Part shown: positions 33,711-42,090 of the stretch, piece after piece
Layout: every line of letters begins with the position of its first letter
Numbering within the stretch: position 1 is the first letter of the stretch
NCBI GenBank assembly: GCA_013205085.1
Contig: JABMLH010000013.1
Span: 1 to 55,084 of the forward strand
Source: Microbacteriaceae bacterium VKM Ac-2854
GTDB taxonomy: Bacteria; Actinomycetota; Actinomycetes; Actinomycetales; Microbacteriaceae
Direction of reading: 5' to 3'
Length of the DNA stretch: 55,084 bases
Notes under the pieces: model-generated
What the model was told of the DNA's origin: nothing
The model's input: only the letters and a program-made list of their open reading frames with translations
Database searches by the model: none
Translations under genes and position numbers: made by a program

Positions 33711-34387
33711 GATTTCAGGCCCAATCGGTAGCCGGCGCCGCGCCGGGTGACGATCTCGACGTCGGCGCCGCCGTGCAGCAGCTTGCGGCGGACGTAGCTG
33801 ATGTACTGCTCCGCGATGTTGTGATCGACGAAATCGGCCGAACCCCAGACATCGACGAGGATCTCCTCGCGCGGCACGAACTCGCCGCTCTTGGCCGCCA
33901 GCACCCGGAGCACGCCGAACTCCTTCGGGCTCAGCGGCAGCACGGACCCGTCGACCGAGGCGTTGTGCGCGTAGGGATCCACACGGAGGTTGCCGAGCTG
34001 GATGGGCGCCCGGTTCGTGATCCGCTCGCGCCGGATCATGGCCCGGAGCCGGGCGGAGAGCTCCTCGAAGTGGAACGGCTTGGCGAGGTAGTCGTCGGCG
34101 CCCGCATCGAGGCCGAACACGCGATCCTGCAACGCGTCACGAGCGGTCAGCATGATCACCGGCATCGTGTTGCCGGCGGTGCGCAGGTGCCGGCAGATCT
34201 CGAAACCACTCATACCCGGCAGCATCACATCCAGCACCGCGGCGGCGTACTCGGAACCGCGGGCGGCGTTGAGCGCGTCGAGCCCGTTGGGATACAGGTC
34301 GACGTCGTAGCCGTCGCCGGTGAGACCCCGCACGATCAGCCCGCCCATCTCCGCGTCGTCCTCGACGACCATCACCAACTCGCGCAT
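33707..34387 (-). CDS. OmpR-family response regulator
   Basis: This 226-residue regulator has a receiver domain with phosphoacceptor Asp53 (AVLDVMLPG), switch Thr81 and Lys103, and a C-terminal winged helix (PLSPKEFGVLRVLAAKSG through VRRKLLHGG). It is phosphorylated by the kinase encoded directly downstream. GAGGAGG stands seven bases before the ATG. Targets are not known; the 18-bp motif shared by the PAP2 and glycosyltransferase promoters is a candidate binding site. Confidence 0.93.
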   Translation of the reverse strand: MRELVMVVEDDAEMGGLIVRGLTGDGYDVDLYPNGLDALNAARGSEYAAAVLDVMLPGMSGFEICRHLRTAGNTMPVIMLTARDALQDRVFGLDAGADDYLAKPFHFEELSARLRAMIRRERITNRAPIQLGNLRVDPYAHNASVDGSVLPLSPKEFGVLRVLAAKSGEFVPREEILVDVWGSADFVDHNIAEQYISYVRRKLLHGGADVEIVTRRGAGYRLGLKS

Positions 34388-34530
34388 CCCGGACCTCCTC
34401 GGTCATGCTCGCACCTCGGGCCGTCCGCGAAGGGGTTCTCCTGTGGAGATATACACACTCTCAGCGCCGCCCACCGCATCCGGAGCAGGCGACGCGTCTC
34501 CCGGGCCCGACGGGGGCGTGATGCGGGCGA

Positions 34531-34548
34531 TGTGCGTCTTCACAACGG
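34531..34548 (+). promoter_or_regulatory. Shared envelope motif upstream of the glycosyltransferase gene
   Basis: TGTGCGTCTTCACAACGG matches 27264-27281 at 16 of 18 positions, in the same orientation and at nearly the same distance (85 bp) from the downstream start codon. It lies between the divergent response-regulator and glycosyltransferase genes. Confidence 0.6.
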
Positions 34549-34633
34549 CTCGAAGATGCTCTCCCACCCCGTAGAGTGAGCGCTCCGTAGCGTCGAAGGT
34601 GACCGATCCAGCGACGAGACGAGTAGCGAGCGG

Positions 34634-36133
34634 ATGAGCACCACTACGCAGCGTGCGCTGCAGACGAGTGTCACCCGACGCGCCCGCTCCGTACATACAA
34701 CGGCCACCCTGCTCGGATTGCTCGCGGCCGCCCTCGGGGCCGCCTTCATCCCGGTTCCCTCGATCTGGTACGACGAGGCTGCGACGGTCGTCTCGGCCAC
34801 ACGCAGCTGGGCCGCGCTGTGGCAGATGGTGCAGCAGGTGGACGCCGTGCACGCCGCGTACTACGCGGCGATGCACCTGTGGTTCGACCTCGTCGGCTAC
34901 TCGCCGTTCAGCCTCCGCGCACCCAGTGCGATCGCCGGCGGCCTCGGCGTCGCGCTCGCGGTGGAACTCGTCGACCGGCTCGCGCATCGCCGTCTCGCGA
35001 TCATCACGGGAATCGTGCTGATGCTGATCCCGCGCTACACCTGGGCCATGTCGGAGGGCCGCTCCTACGCCCTGAGCAGCACCCTCGCGATCCTGACCAC
35101 ACTGCCGCTCGTCACGGCGGTGGACACGCGGCCACGCAGTATCACCCGACAGAGGATGGCGTGGACGCTGTACGCGGTCGGCTGCGTCGTCGCGATCGCG
35201 TGCTTCGCCTACCTCGCGCTGCTCGTGGTGGCACACGCCGTGACGGTACTGCTCTGGGCGCGGCGACGGCGCGCATCGCTTCCGGCCTTCGGGTTCGCGC
35301 CCGGGGCCGCCGCTCTGATCGTGCTGCCGCTGCTGCTCGCGATCGCCGGGCAGTCGGGGCAGGTCTCCTGGATCGAAGCCACCGGGTGGCAGAGTTTCGG
35401 GTCGTTCTTCATCACCCAGTACAGCCCTGCGAACCCGGCGTTCGCGCTGGTGGCGTGGGTGGCCGCCGCCGGCGGCCTGGTGCTCGCGTTCCGCACTCGC
35501 CCGCTCGAACGCGTGCGCACGGTGTTCTGGCCCGTACTGGTGCTGCCGGCTGCCGCGCTGATCGCGGTCTCGTTCGTCAAGCCGCTCTACTCGCCGCGCT
35601 ACCTCAGCTTCACCGCCGTGGCCTTCGCCTTCTTCATCGCGGTCGCCGTCGATGCGCTCGCCACGCGCCGCCGCGGCTCGCTCACCGCCGGCGTCGCGAT
35701 GCTCGCGGCGCTGTCCGCTCCGAGCTACATCAGCCAACGATTACCCGAGGCCAAACAGTCCTCCTCCTGGGCCGCCGTCGCGAGCCTCGTCGCCCAGCAC
35801 TCCCCCGCGCCCGGCACGGAGACGGCCATCGTCTACGACCGTGTCGCCGGCCACCCCACGACCACGGCGCGCATCATCGCGGACAGCTATCCGACAGCGT
35901 TCGTCGGCCTGCACGACATTGCTCTGACCATCCCGTACGCCGACGCGTCAACACTGTGGGGCGCCCAGACCGCCGTGCAGGAGTCGATGCTGACCGGCAT
36001 GGACGCGAGCTGGCTGATCGCCTCCGACCGCAGCAACGCATCCGCGGCGATCAGCACGATCGAATCGGCCGGGCTCGAGCCGGTGCAGCACTGGCACCTC
36101 AGCAACGTCGACGTCTACTACTTCGCGCGCTGA
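34634..36133 (+). CDS. GT-C-like membrane glycosyltransferase
   Basis: This 499-residue protein has about ten to eleven membrane segments and a C-terminal soluble part of about 110 residues. The first extracytoplasmic loop carries the acidic motif SIWYDEAATV expected of polyprenyl-phosphate-sugar-dependent GT-C enzymes (GT39/PMT-like). Such enzymes transfer mannose or similar sugars to wall glycans or exported proteins. The acceptor is unknown. It is divergent from the two-component system. Confidence 0.7.
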   Translation: MSTTTQRALQTSVTRRARSVHTTATLLGLLAAALGAAFIPVPSIWYDEAATVVSATRSWAALWQMVQQVDAVHAAYYAAMHLWFDLVGYSPFSLRAPSAIAGGLGVALAVELVDRLAHRRLAIITGIVLMLIPRYTWAMSEGRSYALSSTLAILTTLPLVTAVDTRPRSITRQRMAWTLYAVGCVVAIACFAYLALLVVAHAVTVLLWARRRRASLPAFGFAPGAAALIVLPLLLAIAGQSGQVSWIEATGWQSFGSFFITQYSPANPAFALVAWVAAAGGLVLAFRTRPLERVRTVFWPVLVLPAAALIAVSFVKPLYSPRYLSFTAVAFAFFIAVAVDALATRRRGSLTAGVAMLAALSAPSYISQRLPEAKQSSSWAAVASLVAQHSPAPGTETAIVYDRVAGHPTTTARIIADSYPTAFVGLHDIALTIPYADASTLWGAQTAVQESMLTGMDASWLIASDRSNASAAISTIESAGLEPVQHWHLSNVDVYYFAR

Positions 36134-36217
36134 GCGCAACCCCACACCTGCTCGCGTCGGCCCGCGGTTCGGGGGGGGGTCGAGGGCGCTCCAGAAAACT
36201 CAGCAAAATAACAGCCC

Positions 36218-36253
36218 GGTAACTATTGCGCCGTTACCGTCTCGTTATATAGT
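36218..36253 (+). promoter_or_regulatory. Inverted repeat and candidate promoter in an AT-rich spacer
   Basis: GGTAAC (36218-36223) and GTTACC (36233-36238) form an inverted repeat with nine bases between. TTGCGC (36226-36231) and TATAGT (36248-36253), with a 16-base spacer, could be a promoter firing rightward. The stretch 36134-36584 holds no gene that I can support. It also contains a run of nine G at 36171-36179. Confidence 0.35.
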
Positions 36254-36254
36254 T

Positions 36255-36359
36255 CAAGAGCGTTAGTTGTTTGCTGTGGCAACGAAGCGCGAATGTGATT
36301 GCAGGACACTCTTGGTGCAAGGGAAAAGGCCCGGTTGCTCGCCTCGGCGACCGGGCCTT
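36255..36359 (+). ncRNA. Candidate small RNA
   Basis: CAAGAG (36255-36260) can close on CTCTTG (36309-36314) around a small internal hairpin. A 13-pair stem with one G-U pair follows (36326-36338 with 36347-36359). A candidate promoter lies directly upstream. No strong U-tract follows the last stem, which weakens the case. No known RNA family was recognised. Confidence 0.3.
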
Positions 36360-36387
36360 GTCCATGTCCGGAGCAGCTCCGCGATCA

Positions 36388-36451
36388 CAACTTCGGCTGA
36401 GAGACGTCGTCAGCGTTGATCGGCGCTGAGCGCCTCCCTCAGCCGAAGTTG
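36388..36451. repeat. Two-tier palindrome, family A, copy 2
   Basis: A 14-bp outer stem pairs CAACTTCGGCTGAG (36388-36401) with 36438-36451. An inner stem pairs TCAGCG (36410-36415) with CGCTGA (36424-36429). Sequence and architecture match the element at 3828-3891, but this copy is not at a convergent gene junction. Confidence 0.8.
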
Positions 36452-36584
36452 CGTTCGCACCCATCCCCGATGCGCGCCGACTGCCGCGACGCGGTCCAGC
36501 ACGCTTGACCGGGGTGACAGCCGCTACGTACGCTCATCCGCATTAGATATATCAGTCGTGTACCAATGACTCGTGCGGAGCGCC

Positions 36585-37505
36585 ATGACGACCATCGACC
36601 CCTCGCCTCTTCCGCTGGCGGAGCAGCCCGCGCGCGCGCACCGCGCACCCCTGCGACCCGGCCACCGCTTCGCGCTGACGCTCTCGTGCCCGAATCGCAG
36701 CGGCATCGTGCACGCCGTCACCTCGTTCCTCGCGGAATACGACTTCAACATCGAGGAGCACCAGCAGTTCGATGACGCGTGGCGGAAGACCCTCTACTTG
36801 CGCACCGCGTTCTCGGGTGAGGCCGAGGCGACGAAGGAGTCGTTGACCGACGCGTTCGCGCCGATCGCGGCGGAGTTCGGGATGAGCTTCGCGATCGACG
36901 ACGAGACGCCGCTGCGGATGCTGGTGATGGTGTCGAAGCTCGGCCACTGCCTGAACGACCTGATCTTCCGCTGGCGCGGCGCCAGCCTCGGCGGCGAGCT
37001 GGCGGTGGTGGTCTCGAATCATGAGACGCTGCGGCCGATGGCCGAGGCCGCGGGACTGCCGTTCGTGCACATCCCGATCACCGCCGACTCCAAGGCGGAG
37101 GCGGAGCAGCGCCTGCTCGCGACGATCGCGGAGTACAACATCGACCTCGTGGTGCTGGCGCGCTACATGCAGGTGCTCTCGAACGAACTGTGCACCACGC
37201 TCGCGGGGCGGGCGATCAACATCCACCACTCCTTCCTGCCCGGCTTCAAGGGTGCGCGGCCGTACTGGCAGGCCTACGAACGCGGTGTGAAGCTGGTCGG
37301 CGCGACCGCCCACTACGTGACGCCCGAGTTGGACGAGGGACCGATCATCGAGCAGGAGGTGATCCGCGTCGACCACAGCTTCGATCCGCGCTCGCTCGCC
37401 GCGATCGGGCAGGACGCGGAGGCGCTGGCGCTCTCCCGCGCGGTGCGCTGGCACTGCGAGCACCGGGTGCTCTGGGGCCCGTCGAACACCGTCGTCTTCC
37501 GCTGA
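36585..37505 (+). CDS. purU: Formyltetrahydrofolate deformylase
   Basis: This 306-residue enzyme hydrolyses 10-formyl-tetrahydrofolate to formate and tetrahydrofolate. An N-terminal ACT domain (ALTLSCPNRSGIVHAVTSFL) is followed by the formyltransferase-like catalytic domain with INIHHSFLPGFKGARPY and the final Asp region ATAHYVTPELDEGPII. Next to dimethylglycine oxidase it makes sense as a way to free tetrahydrofolate loaded with methyl-derived carbon. I use the ATG at 36585 with CGGAG upstream. It converges with a GntR gene over a palindrome. Confidence 0.93.
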   Translation: MTTIDPSPLPLAEQPARAHRAPLRPGHRFALTLSCPNRSGIVHAVTSFLAEYDFNIEEHQQFDDAWRKTLYLRTAFSGEAEATKESLTDAFAPIAAEFGMSFAIDDETPLRMLVMVSKLGHCLNDLIFRWRGASLGGELAVVVSNHETLRPMAEAAGLPFVHIPITADSKAEAEQRLLATIAEYNIDLVVLARYMQVLSNELCTTLAGRAINIHHSFLPGFKGARPYWQAYERGVKLVGATAHYVTPELDEGPIIEQEVIRVDHSFDPRSLAAIGQDAEALALSRAVRWHCEHRVLWGPSNTVVFR

Positions 37506-37521
37506 GGACCGCTCCGGTGAC

Positions 37522-37585
37522 AGCCCGGGTTGTCGATTCGCGTCCGTCCGAGGCCGAAAACGGACGGAACTCGACAACCCGGGCT
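37522..37585. terminator. Two-tier palindrome, family B, between convergent genes
   Basis: AGCCCGGGTTGTCGA (37522-37536) pairs with 37571-37585, a 15-bp stem. Inside it CGTCCGT (37541-37547) pairs with ACGGACG (37560-37566). It lies between the converging purU and GntR genes and touches the GntR stop codon, so it is probably a bidirectional terminator. A decayed relative is at 47397-47457. Confidence 0.75.
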
Positions 37586-38246
37586 ACAACACCGAGCGGA
37601 TGAGGGTCTCGAAGTCGCGGACGTGTTCCGCGGTGAGCGCCGAGGCCCGGTCGGCGTCACCGTCGGCGATGGTGCGCAGCAGTGCGGCGTGCTCTTCGAT
37701 GTGCGCGGATACCGGCGGCAGGCGTTCCAGAACCACGCTCCAGATGCGGGTGGCGAGGTTGTCGTAGCGGACGAGGACGTCCTCCAGGTGCCGGCTGCCC
37801 GCGGCTCGGTAGATGGCGCGGTGCACGCTGACGTCGAGACGCATCAGCTCGTTCTGGGCGATCGTGCCGGACAGGCCGGCGTCGAGGCCATCGGCGAGTG
37901 CACGCAGTTCAGCTCGCCCCGAGGCGGAGGCGCGGCGAGCGGCTCGCGCGGCAGCGACGGGTTCGAGCTGCTGCCGGATCTCGGAGATCTCGGCGAGGTC
38001 ATCGATGTCGACCACGGTGGCGAAGGTGCCGCGGCGCGGATAGGCGACCACGAGCCGATCCGTCTCGAGCCGCTTCAGCGCCTCGCGCACCGGGGTGCGG
38101 CCGACGCCCAGGGAGCGTGCGATCGCGTCGTCGTTCAGCGGCGCTCCCGGCGCGATGTCGAGCACGATCAGCTGATCGCAGAGCACGCGATACGCGAAGT
38201 CGGAGTACGACTCGCCCTCGCCCCGCTCGGGTCCGCCGCTGCTCAC
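37584..38246 (-). CDS. GntR-family (FCD) regulator
   Basis: This 220-residue regulator has an N-terminal winged helix (DDAIARSLGVGRTPVREALKR) and an all-helical FCD effector domain with the metal-binding-type residues spread over EISEIRQQLE, DVSVHRAI and EEHAALLRTI. It probably senses a carboxylate intermediate. Position next to dimethylglycine oxidase and purU suggests control of betaine demethylation. The start is GTG at 38246 with a weak GAGCGG site. Confidence 0.87.
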   Translation of the reverse strand: MSSGGPERGEGESYSDFAYRVLCDQLIVLDIAPGAPLNDDAIARSLGVGRTPVREALKRLETDRLVVAYPRRGTFATVVDIDDLAEISEIRQQLEPVAAARAARRASASGRAELRALADGLDAGLSGTIAQNELMRLDVSVHRAIYRAAGSRHLEDVLVRYDNLATRIWSVVLERLPPVSAHIEEHAALLRTIADGDADRASALTAEHVRDFETLIRSVL

Positions 38247-38313
38247 CCGCTCATCCTAAGCGGCGGCTCGTACACCAGTCGGACCTGGCAACCGCCTTCC
38301 GGCCGACCACTCT

Positions 38314-38374
38314 CGCGAGATGCCTCTTCTGTACGCGACACGCCGGGCACAGCGCACAAAAGAGGCATCTCGCG
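38314..38374 (-). terminator. Long-stem hairpin after dimethylglycine oxidase
   Basis: CGCGAGATGCCTCTT (38314-38328) pairs with 38360-38374, a 15-bp perfect stem. A shorter inner pairing (TGTACGCG with AGCGCACA) gives the same two-tier form as the other palindromes, though the sequence differs. It starts about 30 bases after the oxidase stop codon. Confidence 0.65.
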
Positions 38375-38404
38375 GGGAGGAGGGGCACGGGTCGGCAGCG
38401 ACGG

Positions 38405-40861
38405 TCAGCGGCGGATCTTGGTCATCTCGGGGTCGAAGGCCGGCTCTGCCGAGACGGTGGCCGCGTAGCAGCGGCCGAAGTACTCGATCGCGACGCGGGT
38501 GCCGACGGCAGCGGCGGAGACGGGCAGCCACGCGTACGCCAGGCTGGAGCGCAGCGTGTAGGCGTAGGCGCCGCTGGTGACGTAGCCGACGGCGACGGCG
38601 TTCCCCGCGGCATCCGTCACGAACACCGGCTCGTGCCCCAGCACCACGGCGTCCGGATCGTCCAGCACCAGCAGGGCGAGCGTCCGAGTCACGTTCTCCT
38701 TGCGCGCGAGCAGCGCATCCCGACCGAGGAAGTCGCCCTTGTCCAGACGCACGGCGAAGCCGAGCCCCGCCTCGTACGGGTCGTGCTGGTAGCCCATGTC
38801 GGTGCCGAAGGAGCGGTAGCCCTTCTCGATGCGGAGGGAGTTGAAGGCGCTGCGACCCGCGGCGGCGATGCCGAACTCGGCGCCCGCCGCCATCAGCAGG
38901 TCCCACAACGCGAGGCCCTGATCCGCCATCGTATACAACTCGTAGCCGAGCTCGCCGACGTACGAAAGCCGCATCGCGGTCACCGGCACCGGCCCGAGAT
39001 ACGTCTCCAGCGCGCGGAAGTACTTCAGCGCCGCATTCGAGAAGTCGTCGTCGGAGAGGCTCTGCACCACCTCGCGAGCATGCGGACCCCAGATACCGAT
39101 GCAGCAGGTGCCGGGCGTGATGTCGCGGATCTGCACCGTGTCGGCGAACGGGCCAGCCTCGAGGTGCTGCTGCAGCCAGTGCAAGTCGATCTCGCCGTTC
39201 GCGCCGATCTGGTAGCGCTCGGTGCCGAGCCGCGCCACGGTGATGTCGGAGCGGATGCCGCCGTCCGCGTTGAGCAGCAGGCAGTAGGTGATCGAGCCGA
39301 TCGACTTCGCCACGTTGCCCGTGGTCATGTGCTGCAGGAACGCGGTGGCACCCGGCCCGGCGACCTCCAGCCGCTTCAGCGCGGTCATGTCGTAGAGCGC
39401 GACGCCGTTGCGGGTCAGTTCCGACTCCGCGGCCACCGTCGGCGACCAGTAGCGGGCGGCCCACGCATCCGGTTTCGGCACGGGCGTGTCGGCGGTCACG
39501 AGCGCGTCGTTCGCGGCGTACCAGTGCGGCCGCTCCCAGCCGTGCGCCTCCAGGAACTCACCGCCCAGTGCCTGCTGCCGCGGATAGAACGGCGAGGTGC
39601 GCAGCGGGCGCGAGTGCTCCATCGGTTGCAGCGGATGCAGGATGTCGTAGACCTCGACGAAGTTCTGCGAATCCTTCGCGATCAGGTAGCGCGGCGAGAG
39701 TTCGAACTTCTCGAAGCGGTTCACGTCGCAGCCGTGCAGGTCGAAGGAGGAGCAGTGGCCGTCCACCATCCACTCGGCCACGGCTTGGGCGACGCCCGCG
39801 GAGTGGGTGATCCAGACCGCCTCCGCCACCCAGAATCCGCGCACGCCGTGGGCCGGGCCGAGCAGCGGCATGCCGTCGGGCGTGAAGGAGAAGACGCCGT
39901 TGATCGCCTCGGCGAGCGGAGCCTCGGCGAGCGCCGGGATCAGCGCGGCACTGCGTTCGAGGGCGAAGGCGAAGTCGTCGGGGGTGAAGTCGAGGATGCT
40001 CGGCTGCACCGGCTCGTTCCAGCCGCGCAGCGCATCCGCCTCGACCGGCATCGCGCGGTGCCGGTAGGAGCCGATGCCGATACCGTCGAACTTCTCGCGG
40101 TAGTAGAGGGCGTCGTCCTGGTGCCGGAGCACCGGGCGCACGGCGTCGACGGTGCGGCCGGCGAGTTCGGGCAGCGGCTCGGTCCAGGCGAGCTGGTGCG
40201 CCAGCGGGGTGAGCGCGAGATCGACGCCGACCATCGCGCCGATCTTCCGGCCCCAGATGCCCGCCGCGCAGACCACGATCTCGGCGGGGAAGAAGCCGGC
40301 GGTGGTCTCGACGCCGGTGACGGCGCCGTCGACGACGGTGACATCCGTCACCTCCGTGTTGTCGAGCACGGCGACCCCGGCGGCGGATGCGCGGGCGAGT
40401 TGCGCGGAGACGGCCGCAAGTGCACGGGCGACACCGTCGGTCGGCACGAAGAGACCGCCGAGCACGAGCTCGGGGTTCAGCAGGTCCCACTTCTCGAGGC
40501 ACTCCGCGGCCGTGAGCAACCGCGCCTCCGGGACGCCCCAGCTCTGCGCGTAGCCGAGGCGACGTTTCAGCTCCTCGAGACGTTCGGGTGTGGTCGCGAT
40601 CTCGAGGCCGCCGACGTCGTTGAAGCAGGGCTGCCCCTCCCACTCCAGAGCGAGGAACTTGCGAACGGTCGCCATCGCCAGCTCGGAGAGCGTCTTGGAG
40701 CCGTTGGTCTGGAAGACGACGCCGGGCGCGTGCGAGGTGGATCCGCCCGCCGCCGGCAGGGGACCGGCCTCGATCACGGTGACATCCGTCCAGCCGCGCA
40801 GCGCGAGTTCGTCGGCGAGCGAGGCCCCGACGATGCCGGCTCCGATGATGACGACCTTCAT
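38405..40861 (-). CDS. N,N-dimethylglycine oxidase (FAD, GcvT-fused)
   Basis: This 818-residue two-domain enzyme matches the Arthrobacter dimethylglycine oxidase pattern that I know in length, order and many long segments. The N-terminal flavin domain has the dinucleotide motif IIGAGIVG and GGSTSHAPGVVFQTN, with His44 at the covalent-flavin position of that family. The C-terminal GcvT domain has GGIRSDITVARL and GTCCIGIWGP and would form 5,10-methylene-tetrahydrofolate from the released one-carbon unit. Expected product is sarcosine; a related substrate is possible. Start ATG at 40861, with AAGGAG about ten bases upstream. Confidence 0.92.
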   Translation of the reverse strand: MKVVIIGAGIVGASLADELALRGWTDVTVIEAGPLPAAGGSTSHAPGVVFQTNGSKTLSELAMATVRKFLALEWEGQPCFNDVGGLEIATTPERLEELKRRLGYAQSWGVPEARLLTAAECLEKWDLLNPELVLGGLFVPTDGVARALAAVSAQLARASAAGVAVLDNTEVTDVTVVDGAVTGVETTAGFFPAEIVVCAAGIWGRKIGAMVGVDLALTPLAHQLAWTEPLPELAGRTVDAVRPVLRHQDDALYYREKFDGIGIGSYRHRAMPVEADALRGWNEPVQPSILDFTPDDFAFALERSAALIPALAEAPLAEAINGVFSFTPDGMPLLGPAHGVRGFWVAEAVWITHSAGVAQAVAEWMVDGHCSSFDLHGCDVNRFEKFELSPRYLIAKDSQNFVEVYDILHPLQPMEHSRPLRTSPFYPRQQALGGEFLEAHGWERPHWYAANDALVTADTPVPKPDAWAARYWSPTVAAESELTRNGVALYDMTALKRLEVAGPGATAFLQHMTTGNVAKSIGSITYCLLLNADGGIRSDITVARLGTERYQIGANGEIDLHWLQQHLEAGPFADTVQIRDITPGTCCIGIWGPHAREVVQSLSDDDFSNAALKYFRALETYLGPVPVTAMRLSYVGELGYELYTMADQGLALWDLLMAAGAEFGIAAAGRSAFNSLRIEKGYRSFGTDMGYQHDPYEAGLGFAVRLDKGDFLGRDALLARKENVTRTLALLVLDDPDAVVLGHEPVFVTDAAGNAVAVGYVTSGAYAYTLRSSLAYAWLPVSAAAVGTRVAIEYFGRCYAATVSAEPAFDPEMTKIRR

Positions 40862-40904
40862 GTTCGTGGTGCTCCTTGCTGCTGGGGTACTGGGTGCCCG
40901 GTCC

Positions 40905-40956
40905 TGCTGCGCTGTCGTGCTGCGCCGTCGTGCTGCGCCGTCGTGCTGCGCTGCCG
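40905..40956. repeat. Four tandem 13-bp repeats before the dimethylglycine oxidase gene
   Basis: TGCTGCGCYGTCG is repeated four times, at 40905, 40918, 40931 and 40944, the last with one extra change. The repeats lie 44 bp upstream of the oxidase start. Confidence 0.85.
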
Positions 40957-41002
40957 TTTTGGCCACGCGCGGGTGGCGAATCACCCGCGCGCGGCGAAAA
41001 CG
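40955..41002 (-). terminator. Hairpin between binding-protein and oxidase genes
   Basis: A 9-bp stem GCGCGGGTG (40967-40975) with CACCCGCGC (40982-40990) is extended by CGTTTT (40955-40960) with AAAACG (40997-41002). It follows the betaine-binding-protein stop and may partly separate transporter from catabolic expression. Confidence 0.55.
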
Positions 41003-41015
41003 ACAGCGCGGGATG

Positions 41016-42002
41016 TCAGGAGGTGGCGGCGTCGGTCCAGGTCTTGACGGTGTCGGGGTTGTCGGCGATCCACTTGGCGGCGGCGTCCTCCGCCGACATG
41101 CCGTCCTCCGAGATGTACTTGGCGACGAGGTTCTGGTCGTCGTTGGTCCACTCGAAGGCCTGCAGCAGCTTCACCGCGGGCGTGTCCGACTCCACCCAGG
41201 AGGCGCTGGCGATCTTGTTCAGGGTGTAGTCGGGGTAGTCGCAGGCGATCGCCTCGGCATCCGCGTCGCAGCCGTCGGTGTACTCGGGCAGCGCGACCTT
41301 CTGCAGGTCGACCTCGGAGAGGAACCACTGCGGGGCGTAGAAATAGCCCAGCATCGGCGTCTTGTTCTCCTCCGCGGCCCGGAAGCCGGTGATCAGCGCG
41401 GTCTCGGAGCCGGAGTAGACCACCTGGTAGTTCAGGTTCAGGTTCTTCACCAGCGCCTCGTCGTTGGTGACGAAGCTGGGGTCGCCGTCGAGCAGCTGGC
41501 CCTTGTCGCCGGACTCGGTCGTCTTGAACAGGTCCGCGTACTTGTTCAGGTTGTTCCAGTCCAGGATGTCGGGGTACTCCTCGACCATCCACGGCGGAAC
41601 GTACCAACCGATCTGCCCGACGTTGCCGGTGGGCCCGAGGTCGACGGCGCTCTTGTCGCCGTCGATGTACTTCTCCACCAGGTCGGGGTGGCCCCAGTTC
41701 TCGATGATCGCGTCGACCTCGCCGGTACCGAAGCCCTGCCAGGCGACCTCCTCCGAGATCGACTTCTGCGTCACGGTGCAGCCGAGGGATTCGGCGACGG
41801 CCGTGTAGACGGCGGCGTCGGCGGTGTAGCCGACCCAGTTGTTCATCGCCAGGTTCGTGGTGCCGCAGTCGCCCGACGCCGCGGCATCGCCGCCGGTGTC
41901 GTTCAGCGAGCTGCTGCAGCCGCTGAGCACGAGGGCGGATGCGGCGGCGACGGCCGCCAGCGCGCTCAGCGTCGCGGTGCGACGCGTGCGGAATGCTGCC
42001 AT
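41016..42002 (-). CDS. Glycine betaine/choline-binding lipoprotein
   Basis: This 328-residue OpuAC/ProX-type binding protein has lipobox VLSGC (Cys29). The mature part includes LAMNNWVGYTADAAV and several Trp residues (WYVPPWM, APQWFL, ASWVES) that could form the aromatic box used to bind quaternary amines. It ends the transporter set permease-ATPase upstream. AAGGAG is seven bases before the ATG. Betaine or choline is inferred from family and pathway genes on both sides. Confidence 0.9.
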   Translation of the reverse strand: MAAFRTRRTATLSALAAVAAASALVLSGCSSSLNDTGGDAAASGDCGTTNLAMNNWVGYTADAAVYTAVAESLGCTVTQKSISEEVAWQGFGTGEVDAIIENWGHPDLVEKYIDGDKSAVDLGPTGNVGQIGWYVPPWMVEEYPDILDWNNLNKYADLFKTTESGDKGQLLDGDPSFVTNDEALVKNLNLNYQVVYSGSETALITGFRAAEENKTPMLGYFYAPQWFLSEVDLQKVALPEYTDGCDADAEAIACDYPDYTLNKIASASWVESDTPAVKLLQAFEWTNDDQNLVAKYISEDGMSAEDAAAKWIADNPDTVKTWTDAATS

Positions 42003-42090
42003 GTTCTTCTCCTTGCTGAGGGTGAAAGGGTGGGAGCGGATCGTGGTGCGGATGGGAAGGGCCGTCACCGAAGCAACGACCCGCTGAGGA

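Noticed and set aside
36171-36179. Run of nine G as a phase-variation tract
   Set aside because: It is not inside or directly in front of a gene, so slippage would have no evident effect. It may be a sequencing weak spot.
36326-36359. Minus-strand terminator
   Set aside because: The TTTT following the stem on the minus strand fits, but there is no minus-strand gene upstream that it could serve; kept only as part of the candidate RNA.
37898-41047. Long plus-strand open frame of over 1,000 residues
   Set aside because: It runs antisense to dimethylglycine oxidase and a GntR gene, is very rich in Arg, and matches no family. It is a by-product of high GC content.
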